Source: Candidatus Villigracilaceae bacterium
GTDB taxonomy: Bacteria; Chloroflexota; Anaerolineae; Anaerolineales; Villigracilaceae
Assembly (NCBI GenBank): GCA_026645935.1
Contig: JAPKMP010000002.1
Coordinates: forward strand, 230,121-294,120
Length of the DNA: 64,000 nt
Direction of reading: 5' to 3'
A program made the position numbers and the translations under genes. Every line of letters starts with the position of its first letter. The first letter of the stretch is position 1. Positions 8,520 to 17,700 of this stretch are shown here, in pieces. A model generated the notes under the pieces. The model was not told the DNA's origin. It worked only from the letters and a program-made list of their open reading frames with translations, and searched no databases.

Positions 8520-9783
8520 AGTCTGGGTTTTCCGTTTTTCTCGCCAGCGCCCAAACGGATAGAAGCAGAATATAAAATAACAGACTGCCCAGAAACTGGG
8601 TGGAAAGCATCAGCGTGGAATCTGTCCACTCGAAGAGAGCCAGTGCGAGGTCCTTTGGAACCGAAAGAAGGATCAAGCTCAGGGCGAGCATGATGTGCAT
8701 CCAGACTTTATACGGAAGTCCTTCGACATTTCCAAGATACATCGCGGCGGGAATCAGCAGAAGGACAAAGTAATGCGTCCATGCGATGGGGCTGGTGAGC
8801 AGGGAAAAGGTCAAAATGATGAAGAATTCGAGCGCGTAATGAAATGTTCGTTTGCCGGGACCCCTGCCAAAGATCAGGACGATTAGCGCGGGCATGGCGA
8901 GCAAAACCCTTCCGATGTTCGATGCGGCGATGTATGCGGGAGTCGGAATCAACGGATCCCAGCCCAGGTTTCCCGGCATGAAGATGCGCGCCAAAAATCC
9001 GCTCAACGATTGGTTGTTATATGCCGCCGTTGGCTTGCCCGCCATCAGGAGCACACAGCGCTCCAGCCAGATTGAATTCAACTCAAGCGGGACCAAAACC
9101 AAAGAAAGGATGAGAACCGCGCCTGCAATCAGCAGACCGCCGCCGACCACTTTCCACTTTCCACGCACAAAAAAATATCCCGATGGCAAAACAAGCGGAA
9201 GTTTGACAAGCCCCGCCGCGCCGAAAATGATTCCAGTAAGCCACTCCCATCCGCGGCTTAGACTGAAGAACGCCAGCAGAACGAGGAGCATGACGATCTG
9301 TGTTGTATTCCCAAGCCAGATGCTGTAATCGAGCGGACCGTTCAACGCCAATAACCCCAAAACAAGAAAACGCATCCAGCCTCTGACGTTCGTCCCTCTG
9401 ACGAGCCAATAAGCGAGAGGAAGAAGACAAAGATAACCGAGCAGGAAAAAGATTCGCCCCGCCAATTCCTTTGGGAGATCGGACAATGGGACGAAAAGAT
9501 AGGCAAAGAGCGGAAAATTGGTGAAACCGTAGCAGGTTTCGTCGTACAACGCATCGAGGTTGCGCACGATCTTCCGCCCGCCGTGATAATACCCTTTGAA
9601 AAAATCGTAGAGGGCATGGTCTTGAACCAAATAGTACCCGACGAACGTCAAAAGGATGATACAGGCGATCCACCACATCCAGCGGATGCGCCGGTCTGCG
9701 AGCCGGTCTTCAAGGAAAAAATAAAGCCCTGCAAGGAGGATGGGCAGGAAGGTAAACGGCAGATAGAACGAAAAATAGGGCAT
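8509..9783 (-). CDS. GT87-family (DUF2029) polyprenyl-phosphate glycosyltransferase-like protein
   Basis: 424 residues, about nine to eleven transmembrane helices. The first outside loop reads DFFKGYYHGGRKIVRN, then NFPLFAYLFVPLSDLP, which is the DUF2029/GT87 pattern (acidic residue plus the YPPxxxxxxxPL-type element). Such enzymes use lipid-linked sugars to build cell-surface glycans. A minus-strand -10 TATAAT lies at 9815-9820, about 30 bp upstream. The gene is divergent from ywbE. It overlaps the convergent upstream neighbour by 11 bp, so both stop codons lie inside each other's coding sequence. Confidence 0.8.
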   Translation of the reverse strand: MPYFSFYLPFTFLPILLAGLYFFLEDRLADRRIRWMWWIACIILLTFVGYYLVQDHALYDFFKGYYHGGRKIVRNLDALYDETCYGFTNFPLFAYLFVPLSDLPKELAGRIFFLLGYLCLLPLAYWLVRGTNVRGWMRFLVLGLLALNGPLDYSIWLGNTTQIVMLLVLLAFFSLSRGWEWLTGIIFGAAGLVKLPLVLPSGYFFVRGKWKVVGGGLLIAGAVLILSLVLVPLELNSIWLERCVLLMAGKPTAAYNNQSLSGFLARIFMPGNLGWDPLIPTPAYIAASNIGRVLLAMPALIVLIFGRGPGKRTFHYALEFFIILTFSLLTSPIAWTHYFVLLLIPAAMYLGNVEGLPYKVWMHIMLALSLILLSVPKDLALALFEWTDSTLMLSTQFLGSLLFYILLLSVWALARKTENPDSTG

Positions 9784-9855
9784 GAGGTTGAAAGAAAAAA
9801 GATGCTGACTGGGGATTATAACATTCGCATTTTGGCGATAAAATCAGTTCACATT

Positions 9856-10065
9856 ATGTTGAACAATCAAACCCGTTCCCGTATCAAACCCGGCATGATC
9901 GTGTTCATCGTCCTCAAACAGGACCAGCGGACTGGCCGGCTTACGAAAGGCGTTGTCAAGGATATCCTGACGAAATCGCCGACACACCCGCATGGGATCA
10001 AGGTTCGCTTGGTGGATGGGCGGGTGGGGCGCGTGAAGGAAATTATCGAAGAGTCTGTGCCATGA
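9856..10065 (+). CDS. ywbE: YwbE family protein
   Basis: A 69-residue protein matching the YwbE (DUF2196) family over its whole length: RIKPGMIVFIVLKQDQRTG, LTKGVVKDILTKSPTHPHGI, and KVRLVDGRVGRVKEI. The family is widespread, soluble and of unknown function; the KOW-like basic strand pattern suggests nucleic-acid or ribosome binding, which is only an inference. The ATG has no clear Shine-Dalgarno sequence. A possible -10 (TAAAAT around 9838) lies close to the start, so the leader would be short. Confidence 0.88.
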   Translation: MLNNQTRSRIKPGMIVFIVLKQDQRTGRLTKGVVKDILTKSPTHPHGIKVRLVDGRVGRVKEIIEESVP

Positions 10066-10102
10066 TTATCTGCACCATCGAAACCTTGATCGAGGATTGC
10101 CA

Positions 10103-10792
10103 ATGAAACGATTGCTCGCCGGATTTTTCATTCTTTTTCTCACCGCTTGCGGATCGTCCGCCTCAGACTCCCCGACGGCGGAGCTGCCCGCCCTGATTCC
10201 ACCTTCACTGACGCCTCCCTCCGATTCTGTTTCGACAGAAGAGACTCCCGACCTTCCGCTTGGGGAGACGCCGATCCTCGTCCTGCCCACCGATCAGTCT
10301 GCGAGTCTCACTAAACCGGTTTGCATCGACTCTCTTCCCACGCAGGCCGACATCGACCGCGCACTCGCCTTTTCCGGCGAATTCCTCGAAGCAGGCGATT
10401 GGGAACGCAGTTACACCGTCTCCAGCGATAAAGTGTTGGTCTCCTGGTATAGCGCCTCCCTTCCGGCCATCGTGAACCTGGAAGCGCTCGTTTTTCCCTG
10501 CAGTTACGAGGAACCCGACCTGGACGCATACTATAACGTGGATGCGTGGGCGATCATTTTCGGCAATTACCAAAGTTACGAATTTATAAGTGATTGCCGG
10601 AACGACCAGGGACTGCGTTTGTATAATTTCATCGCCGTGGACCAGGGTTTGGCGTACCAGGTCCGATATTGGGTGTTGAACGATACCCCCACGCGCGTCA
10701 TTTCATTCATGGCCGTCCTGCCCATCGACGCCGGGACACAAATGGACGAGATGGCTTACGCACTCTTCCCTCAATTGACCAATTGTGAGTAA
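10103..10792 (+). CDS. Putative lipoprotein, unknown function
   Basis: 229 residues with a lipoprotein signal: MKRLLAGFFILFLTAC with lipobox LTAC, so the mature protein should be lipid-anchored at Cys16. A Ser/Pro/Thr-rich linker follows, then a domain of about 160 residues with two cysteines (VCIDSLP, VFPCSYEE) and a third in SDCRND. I recognise no family. GAGG just upstream supports this ATG; an in-frame TTG two codons earlier is less likely. Confidence 0.7.
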   Translation: MKRLLAGFFILFLTACGSSASDSPTAELPALIPPSLTPPSDSVSTEETPDLPLGETPILVLPTDQSASLTKPVCIDSLPTQADIDRALAFSGEFLEAGDWERSYTVSSDKVLVSWYSASLPAIVNLEALVFPCSYEEPDLDAYYNVDAWAIIFGNYQSYEFISDCRNDQGLRLYNFIAVDQGLAYQVRYWVLNDTPTRVISFMAVLPIDAGTQMDEMAYALFPQLTNCE

Positions 10793-10797
10793 CAATC

Positions 10798-10829
10798 AGA
10801 CCTTATGGTTTCCGAAACCCGTCAGGTCT
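10798..10829. repeat. Dispersed palindromic element, copy 1
   Basis: AGACCT (10798-10803) pairs with AGGTCT (10824-10829), and inside it GGTTT pairs with AAACC. This is an imperfect copy of the palindrome found at 15131-15163 and 51476-51510. It lies in the gap between the lipoprotein stop and the next start. Confidence 0.6.
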
Positions 10830-10847
10830 TTTATAAAGGAATCATAC

Positions 10848-12893
10848 ATGGCTTCCCGCTACGACATCCTCTTTCAACCCATAAGGATCGGTCCCGTCAC
10901 TGCGCCGAACCGTTTCTATCAGGTGCCGCATTGCAACGGATTTGGCTGGCGCATGCCCCAAAGCATGGCCGCCATGCGCGGCATGAAAGCGGAGGGCGGC
11001 TGGGGCGTGGTCTGCACCGAAGAAACGGAAATTCACCATTCCACCGACCTCTCGCCGTACTTCGAAGGGCGCATCTGGGATGACGAAGATATTTCCACCT
11101 GGCAGTTGATGACCGAGGCGGTTCATAAGCACGGCGCACTTGCCGGCATCGAACTGACCTATAACAGTCACGATGCGGCGAATTTATATTCCCGCGCTTC
11201 CGCCCTTGGTCCTCGTTCGATGAGCATCACCGGCGGAGGCGGGTATGAGCCGGGTCAGACGCGAATTGCATCAAAGGATGATCTCAAACAGATTCGCAAG
11301 TGGCATCGTAATGCCGCCATCCGGGCAAAGAAGGCGGGTTTCGACATCATCTACTGCTACGCCGCGCATAACATGACGCTGGCGTTCCATCTCTTATCCA
11401 AAGACAATGACCGCGCCGATGAATACGGCGGTTCGCTCGAAAACCGCTTGCGGTTCTTCCGCGAACTGATCGAAGATACCAAAGAAGCCGTCGGCGATAC
11501 ATGCGCTGTTGCTGTCCGCTTTGCGGTCGATGAACTACTAGGCGCGGAAGGCATGCAGTATGACGGCGAAGCGCGCGAAATTGTTTCGATGCTCGCCGAA
11601 CTGCCCGACCTGTGGGATGTGAACATCAGCGCATGGAAGAACGATTCGATCACATCTCGTTTCGGGAAGGAAGGGCATCAAGAAAAATACATTTCCTTTG
11701 TTAAGGAACTTACAACAAAACCTGTTGTCGGTGTGGGACGTTATACCTCGCCGGATTCCATGGTCTCCGCCATCGAGCGAGGCGTGATGGATCTCATTGG
11801 CGCAGCGCGCCCGTCGATTGCCGATCCGTTCCTGCCGAACAAGATCAAAGAAGGCAGGCATGAAGACATCCGCGAGTGCATCGGTTGTAATATCTGCGTC
11901 ACGGGCGATACGCGCTTCGTTCCGATTCGCTGCACGCAGAATCCGACCATGGGAGAAGAATGGCGGCGTGACTGGCATCCTGAGATCATCGCGCCAAAAA
12001 AATCAAACGACGAGATTCTCATCGTCGGCGCGGGACCGGCTGGGCTTGAAGCGGCTCGGGCGTTGGGTCAGCGCGGGTACAGGGTCATGCTCACCGAAGC
12101 GAAGCGGGAGGCGGGCGGTCGCGTCTCGCTTGAATCGCAGCTGCCAAATCTTATCGAGTGGCGCCGCGTCGTCGATTGGCGGCTCACCCAGATTCAAAAA
12201 CTCGCAAACATTTTTTTCTATCCGTCCAGTCCGATGACTGCGCAGGATGCTCTCGATGCCGGCGCGCCGCATGTCATCCTTGCCACGGGCTCAACCTGGA
12301 GGCGTGACTGCATGGGTCGCAATATCTCGCGTCCGCTGCAAGGCGGTGGCAAAATTTTCACCCCCGATGATTTAATGAACGGCAGATTACCGGTGGGAAA
12401 AGTTTTGGTTTATGATGACGACCATTACTACATGGGCGGTGTGATTGCTGAACTTCTTGCGGAGAACGGATGCGAGGTCACATTGATGACTCCCGCTTCG
12501 ACGATCTCCGCATGGACTGAATTCACCCTCGAGCAGGATCGCATCTACAAGCGTATGCTTGATTTGAATGTGACTCTTCTCCCGCATCATGCCCTCGCCT
12601 CTCACTCGCCGCGAACTGCTGTTGTTTCTCATGTCATTACCAACGCTGAAACGACTCTTGACTGCGATTCCATTGTCCTCGTAACGGAGAGATTTCCGAA
12701 CGACAGCCTCTATCATGAGCTCAAACCCGCTCTCGAAGGCGGGCGACTCAAATCCCTGCGTCTCATCGGCGACGCCGAAGCGCCGGGCATCATCGCGCAA
12801 GCCGTGTTCAGCGGGCACCTGGCGGCGCGCGGGTTCGATGAATTCATCGACCCCGATGTGACACCATTCAGGATCGAACGGGTTAAGTTTTAA
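10848..12893 (+). CDS. Trimethylamine/histamine-dehydrogenase-family flavoprotein
   Basis: 681-residue flavoenzyme with an OYE-type TIM barrel, a 4Fe-4S site and a C-terminal FAD/ADP-binding module, matching trimethylamine dehydrogenase throughout. Cys29 in RFYQVPHC sits where the amine dehydrogenases attach 6-S-cysteinyl-FMN. Cys344, 347, 350 and 362 match the Fe-S ligands. IVGAGPAGLEAARALG is the dinucleotide motif. Of the three aromatic residues that cage trimethylamine, Trp263 is kept, but the other two positions are Glu59 and Asp354. As I recall, the Asp is also what histamine dehydrogenase has. It should oxidatively deaminate an amine and pass electrons to an acceptor such as ETF, but probably not trimethylamine. 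AAAGGA precedes the chosen start. Confidence 0.87.
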   Translation: MASRYDILFQPIRIGPVTAPNRFYQVPHCNGFGWRMPQSMAAMRGMKAEGGWGVVCTEETEIHHSTDLSPYFEGRIWDDEDISTWQLMTEAVHKHGALAGIELTYNSHDAANLYSRASALGPRSMSITGGGGYEPGQTRIASKDDLKQIRKWHRNAAIRAKKAGFDIIYCYAAHNMTLAFHLLSKDNDRADEYGGSLENRLRFFRELIEDTKEAVGDTCAVAVRFAVDELLGAEGMQYDGEAREIVSMLAELPDLWDVNISAWKNDSITSRFGKEGHQEKYISFVKELTTKPVVGVGRYTSPDSMVSAIERGVMDLIGAARPSIADPFLPNKIKEGRHEDIRECIGCNICVTGDTRFVPIRCTQNPTMGEEWRRDWHPEIIAPKKSNDEILIVGAGPAGLEAARALGQRGYRVMLTEAKREAGGRVSLESQLPNLIEWRRVVDWRLTQIQKLANIFFYPSSPMTAQDALDAGAPHVILATGSTWRRDCMGRNISRPLQGGGKIFTPDDLMNGRLPVGKVLVYDDDHYYMGGVIAELLAENGCEVTLMTPASTISAWTEFTLEQDRIYKRMLDLNVTLLPHHALASHSPRTAVVSHVITNAETTLDCDSIVLVTERFPNDSLYHELKPALEGGRLKSLRLIGDAEAPGIIAQAVFSGHLAARGFDEFIDPDVTPFRIERVKF

Positions 12894-12917
12894 TATCTTT
12901 AGGAATACCGAGCCAGC

Positions 12918-15125
12918 ATGAACTCTGCCGAAATCAAAAGGAACTTCCAGCCGTCCGTTCTGCTGCCCAGCCTCAGCGCCGGGTTGATCAACGCGGTCAT
13001 ACTCGTCAGCGTGGAGATTTCGCTTGCTGCGCTCATCTTTTCGGGGGATTTGAGCCCGTTTCTGCCGCGCGGAATCGGCCTCCTGCTTATCGGAACGATC
13101 GTGGTCACCATTGTGATTGCATTGACTTCATCCCTGGTCAATATGGTCGGCGTGCCGCAGGACACTCCCGCCGCGCTCATGGCGTTGATGACCGCCGGGG
13201 TGGCCGCGTCCCTTCGAGGTCAAAACCCTGAGGCGGTTTACTCCACAGCGGTGGGCGGAATCATGTTTGGGTCCTTTCTGGCTGGGATCATTTTTATCGT
13301 TCTCGGTTGGTTCAAGTTGAGCGAGTTTGCGCGCTATGTGCCGTATCCTGTGGTGGGCGGTTTTCTCGCCGGGACGGGATATCTGCTTGCGAAGGGCGCA
13401 TTGAGCGTGATGGTCGATATTCCGCAACGGCTCGCCAATCTTCCCCTGTTCTTTGCGCCGACAGTTTTGTGGAGCTGGCTTCCGGGGATTCTGTTCGGTT
13501 TCGTTCTGATATTCGTCCTGCGGCGATTCAATCATTTCCTGATCATGCCCGGTGCGGTTGTTGCAGGCGTGTCGGTTTTCTATTTGTACCTCCTGGTCTC
13601 CGGCGTTTCGATATCAACAGCGGAGACCAACGGCTGGTTGTTGGGTCCTTTTCCCGAGGGCGGGTTGATACGGATTTTTACCATTGAAAATGTTCGAATG
13701 ATCCAGTGGAACGCCATCTTTGCAAATTCCGGGACCTACATCACGCTGTTCGGTTTGAGCGTCATCTCGCTGTTGCTCAACGCGAGCGGATTGGAAGTGA
13801 TCTACAAACAGGATATCGACCTCAACCGCGAACTGGTCGCGGCGGGCGGGGTGAATTTGCTCGGTGGTCTGATCGGTTTCCCGGTCGCATATCAAACGCT
13901 TGGGTTCACGGCGCTTCCAAGCCGCTTCGGCGCACGTAGCAGGCTGGTGGGAATCTCAACCGGTTTGTTCTGCGCGCTTGCGTTATTTCTTGGGGCGTCT
14001 TTCATCTCGTTCTTCCCCAGGTTTGTCATGGGCGGCATGCTGTTCTTTTTGGGGCTGACTTTTCTGGCGGAATGGCTCGTGGATTCATACAAACTCCTGC
14101 CGCGCATGGATTACGCGCTGATCTGGGTGATGCTGTTCATCATCGACCGGATCGGTTTCCTCGAAGCCATCGGCGCGGGCATTGTGATCTCGGCGCTGTT
14201 GTTCGTGATCAGTTATGGCAGGGTCAGCACGATAAAGAATGTTTTCTACGGCGGCACGTTGCACAGCCGTGTGGAACGCCCGCAGCGGCATCGCGATTAT
14301 CTTGGCGCACAGGGCGATAAGATCCACATCCTGGTGTTGCAGGGTTTCATCTTCTTCGGCTCCATTCAACGGATCTTGGGAAACGTCCGCAAACGCATGT
14401 CGCTGAAGGACGAAAACGAGATGAAATATCTCGTGCTGGATTTCCATCATGTAAAGCGGCTCGATTCCTCCGCCATATTTGGAGTGACGCGCCTCAGGCA
14501 GCTGGTCGAGGCTGGGAATATTGCCATGGCTTGGTCGGGTCTTTCAGACGATATCCGCTTGCAAATGGAACGAGGGGGGTTGTTGCGAGGGCAGGGCGAT
14601 TCCTTCTCCCTTCATCCCACGCTTGATCACGCCCTCGAATGGTGTGAGAACAAATTACTTGCGGATGAAAAGGAACAGCCCACCGTCGATCTTGGCAAAA
14701 GCATCCTCTCCACCTTGAACCGCTCCTTCCCCGGCATTATTCGCATCAAGGAGTTCATGGAACGCGCGGAGATCCAGCCGGGTGAATATTTCATCAGGCA
14801 GGGTGAAGATTCGAACGATCTGTATTACATCGAGTCCGGGCTGGTGACAGTGGAATTCGAAACGATCAAAGGTGAAGTCGTGCGCCTGCGCAGTGTCAAG
14901 AACGGAGCCACGCTTGGCGAAATCACGCTTTATCTGGGCGGCGTGCGCTCGGCTTCCGTCAAGGCGGAACAGCCCAGCGTGGTGTACCGCCTTTCGAAAC
15001 AAAGTTTACAAAAGATGCACAAGGAGGATCCGGCTCTTGCGGCCCTTTTGCATGAGTGGATCGCCCGGACCTTGGCGGGACGTTTGGCGGAAAATAACAG
15101 ATTGGTCGAGTTATTCTTCGATTGA
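12918..15125 (+). CDS. SulP-family anion transporter with STAS and cyclic-nucleotide-binding domains
   Basis: 735 residues in three parts. Residues 1-430 form the SulP/SLC26 membrane domain (about 12-14 helices, including VPQDTPAALMALMTAG). A STAS domain follows at about 464-577 (KYLVLDFHHVKRLDSSAIFG). A cNMP-binding fold occupies about 600-730 (GEYFIRQGEDSNDLYYIESG, GATLGEITLYLGGVRSASV). SulP proteins move sulfate, bicarbonate, dicarboxylates or similar anions; the substrate cannot be read from the sequence. The phosphate-binding cassette lacks a textbook RxxAA-type core (VRSASV instead), so nucleotide binding is not assured. The ribosome site is weak (AGGA 13 bp upstream). Confidence 0.92.
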   Translation: MNSAEIKRNFQPSVLLPSLSAGLINAVILVSVEISLAALIFSGDLSPFLPRGIGLLLIGTIVVTIVIALTSSLVNMVGVPQDTPAALMALMTAGVAASLRGQNPEAVYSTAVGGIMFGSFLAGIIFIVLGWFKLSEFARYVPYPVVGGFLAGTGYLLAKGALSVMVDIPQRLANLPLFFAPTVLWSWLPGILFGFVLIFVLRRFNHFLIMPGAVVAGVSVFYLYLLVSGVSISTAETNGWLLGPFPEGGLIRIFTIENVRMIQWNAIFANSGTYITLFGLSVISLLLNASGLEVIYKQDIDLNRELVAAGGVNLLGGLIGFPVAYQTLGFTALPSRFGARSRLVGISTGLFCALALFLGASFISFFPRFVMGGMLFFLGLTFLAEWLVDSYKLLPRMDYALIWVMLFIIDRIGFLEAIGAGIVISALLFVISYGRVSTIKNVFYGGTLHSRVERPQRHRDYLGAQGDKIHILVLQGFIFFGSIQRILGNVRKRMSLKDENEMKYLVLDFHHVKRLDSSAIFGVTRLRQLVEAGNIAMAWSGLSDDIRLQMERGGLLRGQGDSFSLHPTLDHALEWCENKLLADEKEQPTVDLGKSILSTLNRSFPGIIRIKEFMERAEIQPGEYFIRQGEDSNDLYYIESGLVTVEFETIKGEVVRLRSVKNGATLGEITLYLGGVRSASVKAEQPSVVYRLSKQSLQKMHKEDPALAALLHEWIARTLAGRLAENNRLVELFFD

Positions 15126-15130
15126 TCCTC

Positions 15131-15163
15131 AGACCTGACAGGGTTGGAAAACCAGTCAGGTCT
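15131..15163. repeat. Dispersed palindromic element, copy 2, likely terminator
   Basis: AGACCTGAC (15131-15139) pairs with GTCAGGTCT (15155-15163), with an inner GGTT/AACC, and is followed by TTTTAT. It sits 5 bp after the SulP stop, so it can act as a rho-independent terminator. Confidence 0.7.
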
Positions 15164-15189
15164 TTTATATTAAGTGGGATAATTGACCC

Positions 15190-16398
15190 ATGCCTCCCCT
15201 GATCCTTGTCACCGGGGCGACGGGATATATAGCCAGCCTGCTGATTCCCCGATTGCTCGAACGCGGATATCGCGTCCGCGCACTGGCTCGCCACCCGGAA
15301 AGACTTCGAAGGCGAAATTGGTGCTCAAACGTGGAGATGTCCCAGGGCGATGTCATGGAACCCGCCTCGCTCATGCCCGCCTTGGATGGAGTCCACACGG
15401 CTTATTATCTCATTCACAACATGTCTCGCGGACATGGTTACATCGAGGCTGAACTTCAGGGTGCGCGAAATTTTTCGATTGCCGCCAGACGGAAGGGCAT
15501 TGGGCACATCATTTACCTCGGCGGTTTGGCAGATCCGGAACAGCATATCGCTCCGCATCTACGTTCGCGCATCGATACTGGCAGGGCGCTTCGCGAGGGC
15601 GAGGTTCCCGTCACTGAATTCCGCGCCGGGGTGATCGCAGGTTCGGGGAGTATTTCCTTCGAGATGATCCGCTTTATGACCGAACTCTTTCCGATCATCC
15701 CCGCGCCGGAGTGGATTCGAAATCGATCCCAACCGATCGCGATTCAAAATGTGATCGATTACCTCATCTCTGCGCTCGAGAATAAAAGCGGGCAGGGCGG
15801 TGTCTTCGAGATCGGAGGTCCCGAGATCACCACATATGCGGACCTCATGCTCCGCTATGCCCGCTCGCGCGGGTTAAAACGAAAAATGCTTTTGGCTCCC
15901 CGCATCCCGGTCTGGTTCATGGCGTTCGGTGTGAATTTGATGACGCCTGTCCCCTTTCCCATCGCCAGCGCGTTGATCGGCGGCTTATCGGCGGATAGTG
16001 TCGTCAAGCACCCCGGGGCACAGACGACCTTTCCCGGAATCGACCTGGTGGATTTTGATGCCGCGACCCGAAAAGCGCTCGAGTTGACGCACCCCGATCA
16101 TATCCAACGCGTTTGGGAGGACGGCGGGCTTGAACTGAAATCACTTAAGCACGAAGGGTGCTTTGTCATTCATAAAATTTTCGCGCCAGTTAGGAAGCAG
16201 CCGAAGGAATTTACGCGAAGCCATACCAGGAATTATTTTGGTGAATTGTGGATCGAACATCGCCTGGAACAGGCTGACGGTTTCTCGCGCACCATAATAT
16301 TCCATCCGCATGGTCTTCCTGGTTTTTTGTATTGGTACCTGATTCAGCCGTTCCTGCGGTTGGGATTTTCCGAGTTATTTCAGAAGATTAGCGGGTGA
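15190..16398 (+). CDS. NAD(P)-binding SDR-family protein with partial DUF2867 region
   Basis: 402 residues. The N-terminal Rossmann fold has VTGATGYIASLL as the dinucleotide loop and resembles NmrA-like/atypical SDR proteins (RALARHPERL). The last ~80 residues (GCFVIHKIFAPVRK to HPHGLPGFLYWYLIQPF) match the end of the DUF2867 module that usually follows this fold. There is no YxxxK catalytic pair in the usual place, so a redox-sensor or quinone/lipid-related role is as likely as catalysis. No strong ribosome site is visible before the ATG. Confidence 0.8.
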   Translation: MPPLILVTGATGYIASLLIPRLLERGYRVRALARHPERLRRRNWCSNVEMSQGDVMEPASLMPALDGVHTAYYLIHNMSRGHGYIEAELQGARNFSIAARRKGIGHIIYLGGLADPEQHIAPHLRSRIDTGRALREGEVPVTEFRAGVIAGSGSISFEMIRFMTELFPIIPAPEWIRNRSQPIAIQNVIDYLISALENKSGQGGVFEIGGPEITTYADLMLRYARSRGLKRKMLLAPRIPVWFMAFGVNLMTPVPFPIASALIGGLSADSVVKHPGAQTTFPGIDLVDFDAATRKALELTHPDHIQRVWEDGGLELKSLKHEGCFVIHKIFAPVRKQPKEFTRSHTRNYFGELWIEHRLEQADGFSRTIIFHPHGLPGFLYWYLIQPFLRLGFSELFQKISG

Positions 16399-16408
16399 AT
16401 GAGGATTC

Positions 16409-17557
16409 ATGAAACGGATCGTTCTCATTCTGGTCGCGGTTTTGCTCCTCCTTGCAATTTTGCTTGCGATTGCAGTTTACCTGCCAATTCCAGTCACGCC
16501 TTATTTGGATTTTCAGGTCCTTTATCGGGCAAACAGGGCGATTCTGAACGGGATTCCCTTATACGATCGCGAAGCACAGACGGAGTGGATTGCCCAGTCC
16601 TCAGGAGTTTCCGTGGACGAAGTGTTTGTCCTGCCTTTTCCCTACCCGCCCTGGTATGCTTTGAGTACCCTTCCGCTTGCTTTTCTTCCATTATACGCCG
16701 CCGCCCGGATGTGGTTTCTTCTAAACATTTCCATGTTGCTTTTGTCGGTCTGGCTTTTCACCGATGGATGGCGCCCTCGTAAACGACTGATTTCTTTTCT
16801 GGCGGCGTTATTTTTCCTGCCTGTTTTGGGTGCTTTGATCGTTGGGCAATATGTCTTCCCGGCCATCCTCGGCATGGCGTTGATCGTCTACACCGTGAAG
16901 CGTGAGCATGCGGGACTCCTTGCGCTGGGCATGGCCCTGGTTACGTTCAAACCGCATATCGGGATATTCGTCTTGATGGCGATTCTTTTTCATTTGATCC
17001 AGCGGCGTGATGCGTTTGGTCGACGCGCTTTCTGGTGGACGTCCGCTGCGGGGGTGTTTCTCTTCCTCCTTGGTTTCACCGTCGATAGGGCGTGGCTCCT
17101 CAACTATTTCCATTCCTTGTCTGATTTCAGGAATATCTCGGAATGTGAGATATGTACAAGCCTCCCGCTGGTGATCGGGCGGATTGCCGGTCTTGGTTAT
17201 GATCAATCCGCTCCAATCGCCGGGGTCATTCTCATGGTGGCAATCGCTCTATTTATCGGGAGCAAACATCGGCTTGGGAGCGAAGCGTCTTCGGCTTTCT
17301 TTGCCTGCGTCCCGTTGCTGGTCAACCCGTATCTGTTGAATTATGATTTTTCGTTCGCGCTCGTCCCTTTGTTTTACCTTTCTGCGAGCGCAGGATCGAA
17401 ATTGGACTGGCTCTGGATCGCGTCCTTCATTCTTCTGCCATGGGTCGGGCTGTTGATATTCAACCGCGCCGGGAATCCGATTTTGCTGTTCTGCACCCTG
17501 GCGATGACATCCATCATCTTGACGCGGAAGGATAAAGGGCATACAATCGTTTCATAA
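16409..17557 (+). CDS. GT87-family (DUF2029) membrane glycosyltransferase-like protein
   Basis: 382 residues with about nine to ten transmembrane helices. After the first helix comes YLDFQVLYRANRAILNG with the conserved acidic residue, then LPFPYPPWYALSTLPLAFLP, the YPP-L-PL signature of GT87/DUF2029 enzymes. It is a second such protein in the window and only distantly like the one at 8509-9783. It lies 10 bp after the SDR gene with GAGG before its ATG, so the two are probably cotranscribed. Its 3' end contains the promoter of the cobalamin operon. Confidence 0.8.
   Translation: MKRIVLILVAVLLLLAILLAIAVYLPIPVTPYLDFQVLYRANRAILNGIPLYDREAQTEWIAQSSGVSVDEVFVLPFPYPPWYALSTLPLAFLPLYAAARMWFLLNISMLLLSVWLFTDGWRPRKRLISFLAALFFLPVLGALIVGQYVFPAILGMALIVYTVKREHAGLLALGMALVTFKPHIGIFVLMAILFHLIQRRDAFGRRAFWWTSAAGVFLFLLGFTVDRAWLLNYFHSLSDFRNISECEICTSLPLVIGRIAGLGYDQSAPIAGVILMVAIALFIGSKHRLGSEASSAFFACVPLLVNPYLLNYDFSFALVPLFYLSASAGSKLDWLWIASFILLPWVGLLIFNRAGNPILLFCTLAMTSIILTRKDKGHTIVS
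17519..17547 (+). promoter_or_regulatory. btuF: Promoter of the cobalamin operon
   Basis: -35 TTGACG (17519-17524) and -10 TACAAT (17542-17547) are 17 bp apart, embedded in the last codons of the upstream gene. The predicted start near 17554 falls just before the riboswitch aptamer. Confidence 0.65.
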
Positions 17558-17680
17558 TACGAATCGGCCAGCGGCGAAGTCCGGTGTAAACCCGGCGCTG
17601 TCGCGCAACTGTGAAGTTTGATCATCGATTACTCGAAAATCGATTGTTGAACGAAGCCAGGTCGACCGCTCTGATTCGGT
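17554..17680 (+). ncRNA. Cobalamin riboswitch aptamer
   Basis: The conserved AdoCbl-riboswitch core is present: GCGGCGAAGTCCGGTG, then CCCGGCGCTGTCGCGCAACT and GTGAAG at about 17570-17616, and a 3' B12-box-like GAAGCCAGGTCGACC at 17653-17667. Both ends are approximate. It precedes a corrinoid uptake gene, the standard position. High adenosylcobalamin should switch the operon off. Confidence 0.9.
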
Positions 17681-17700
17681 TCAACCACTTCTCGCGGAAA

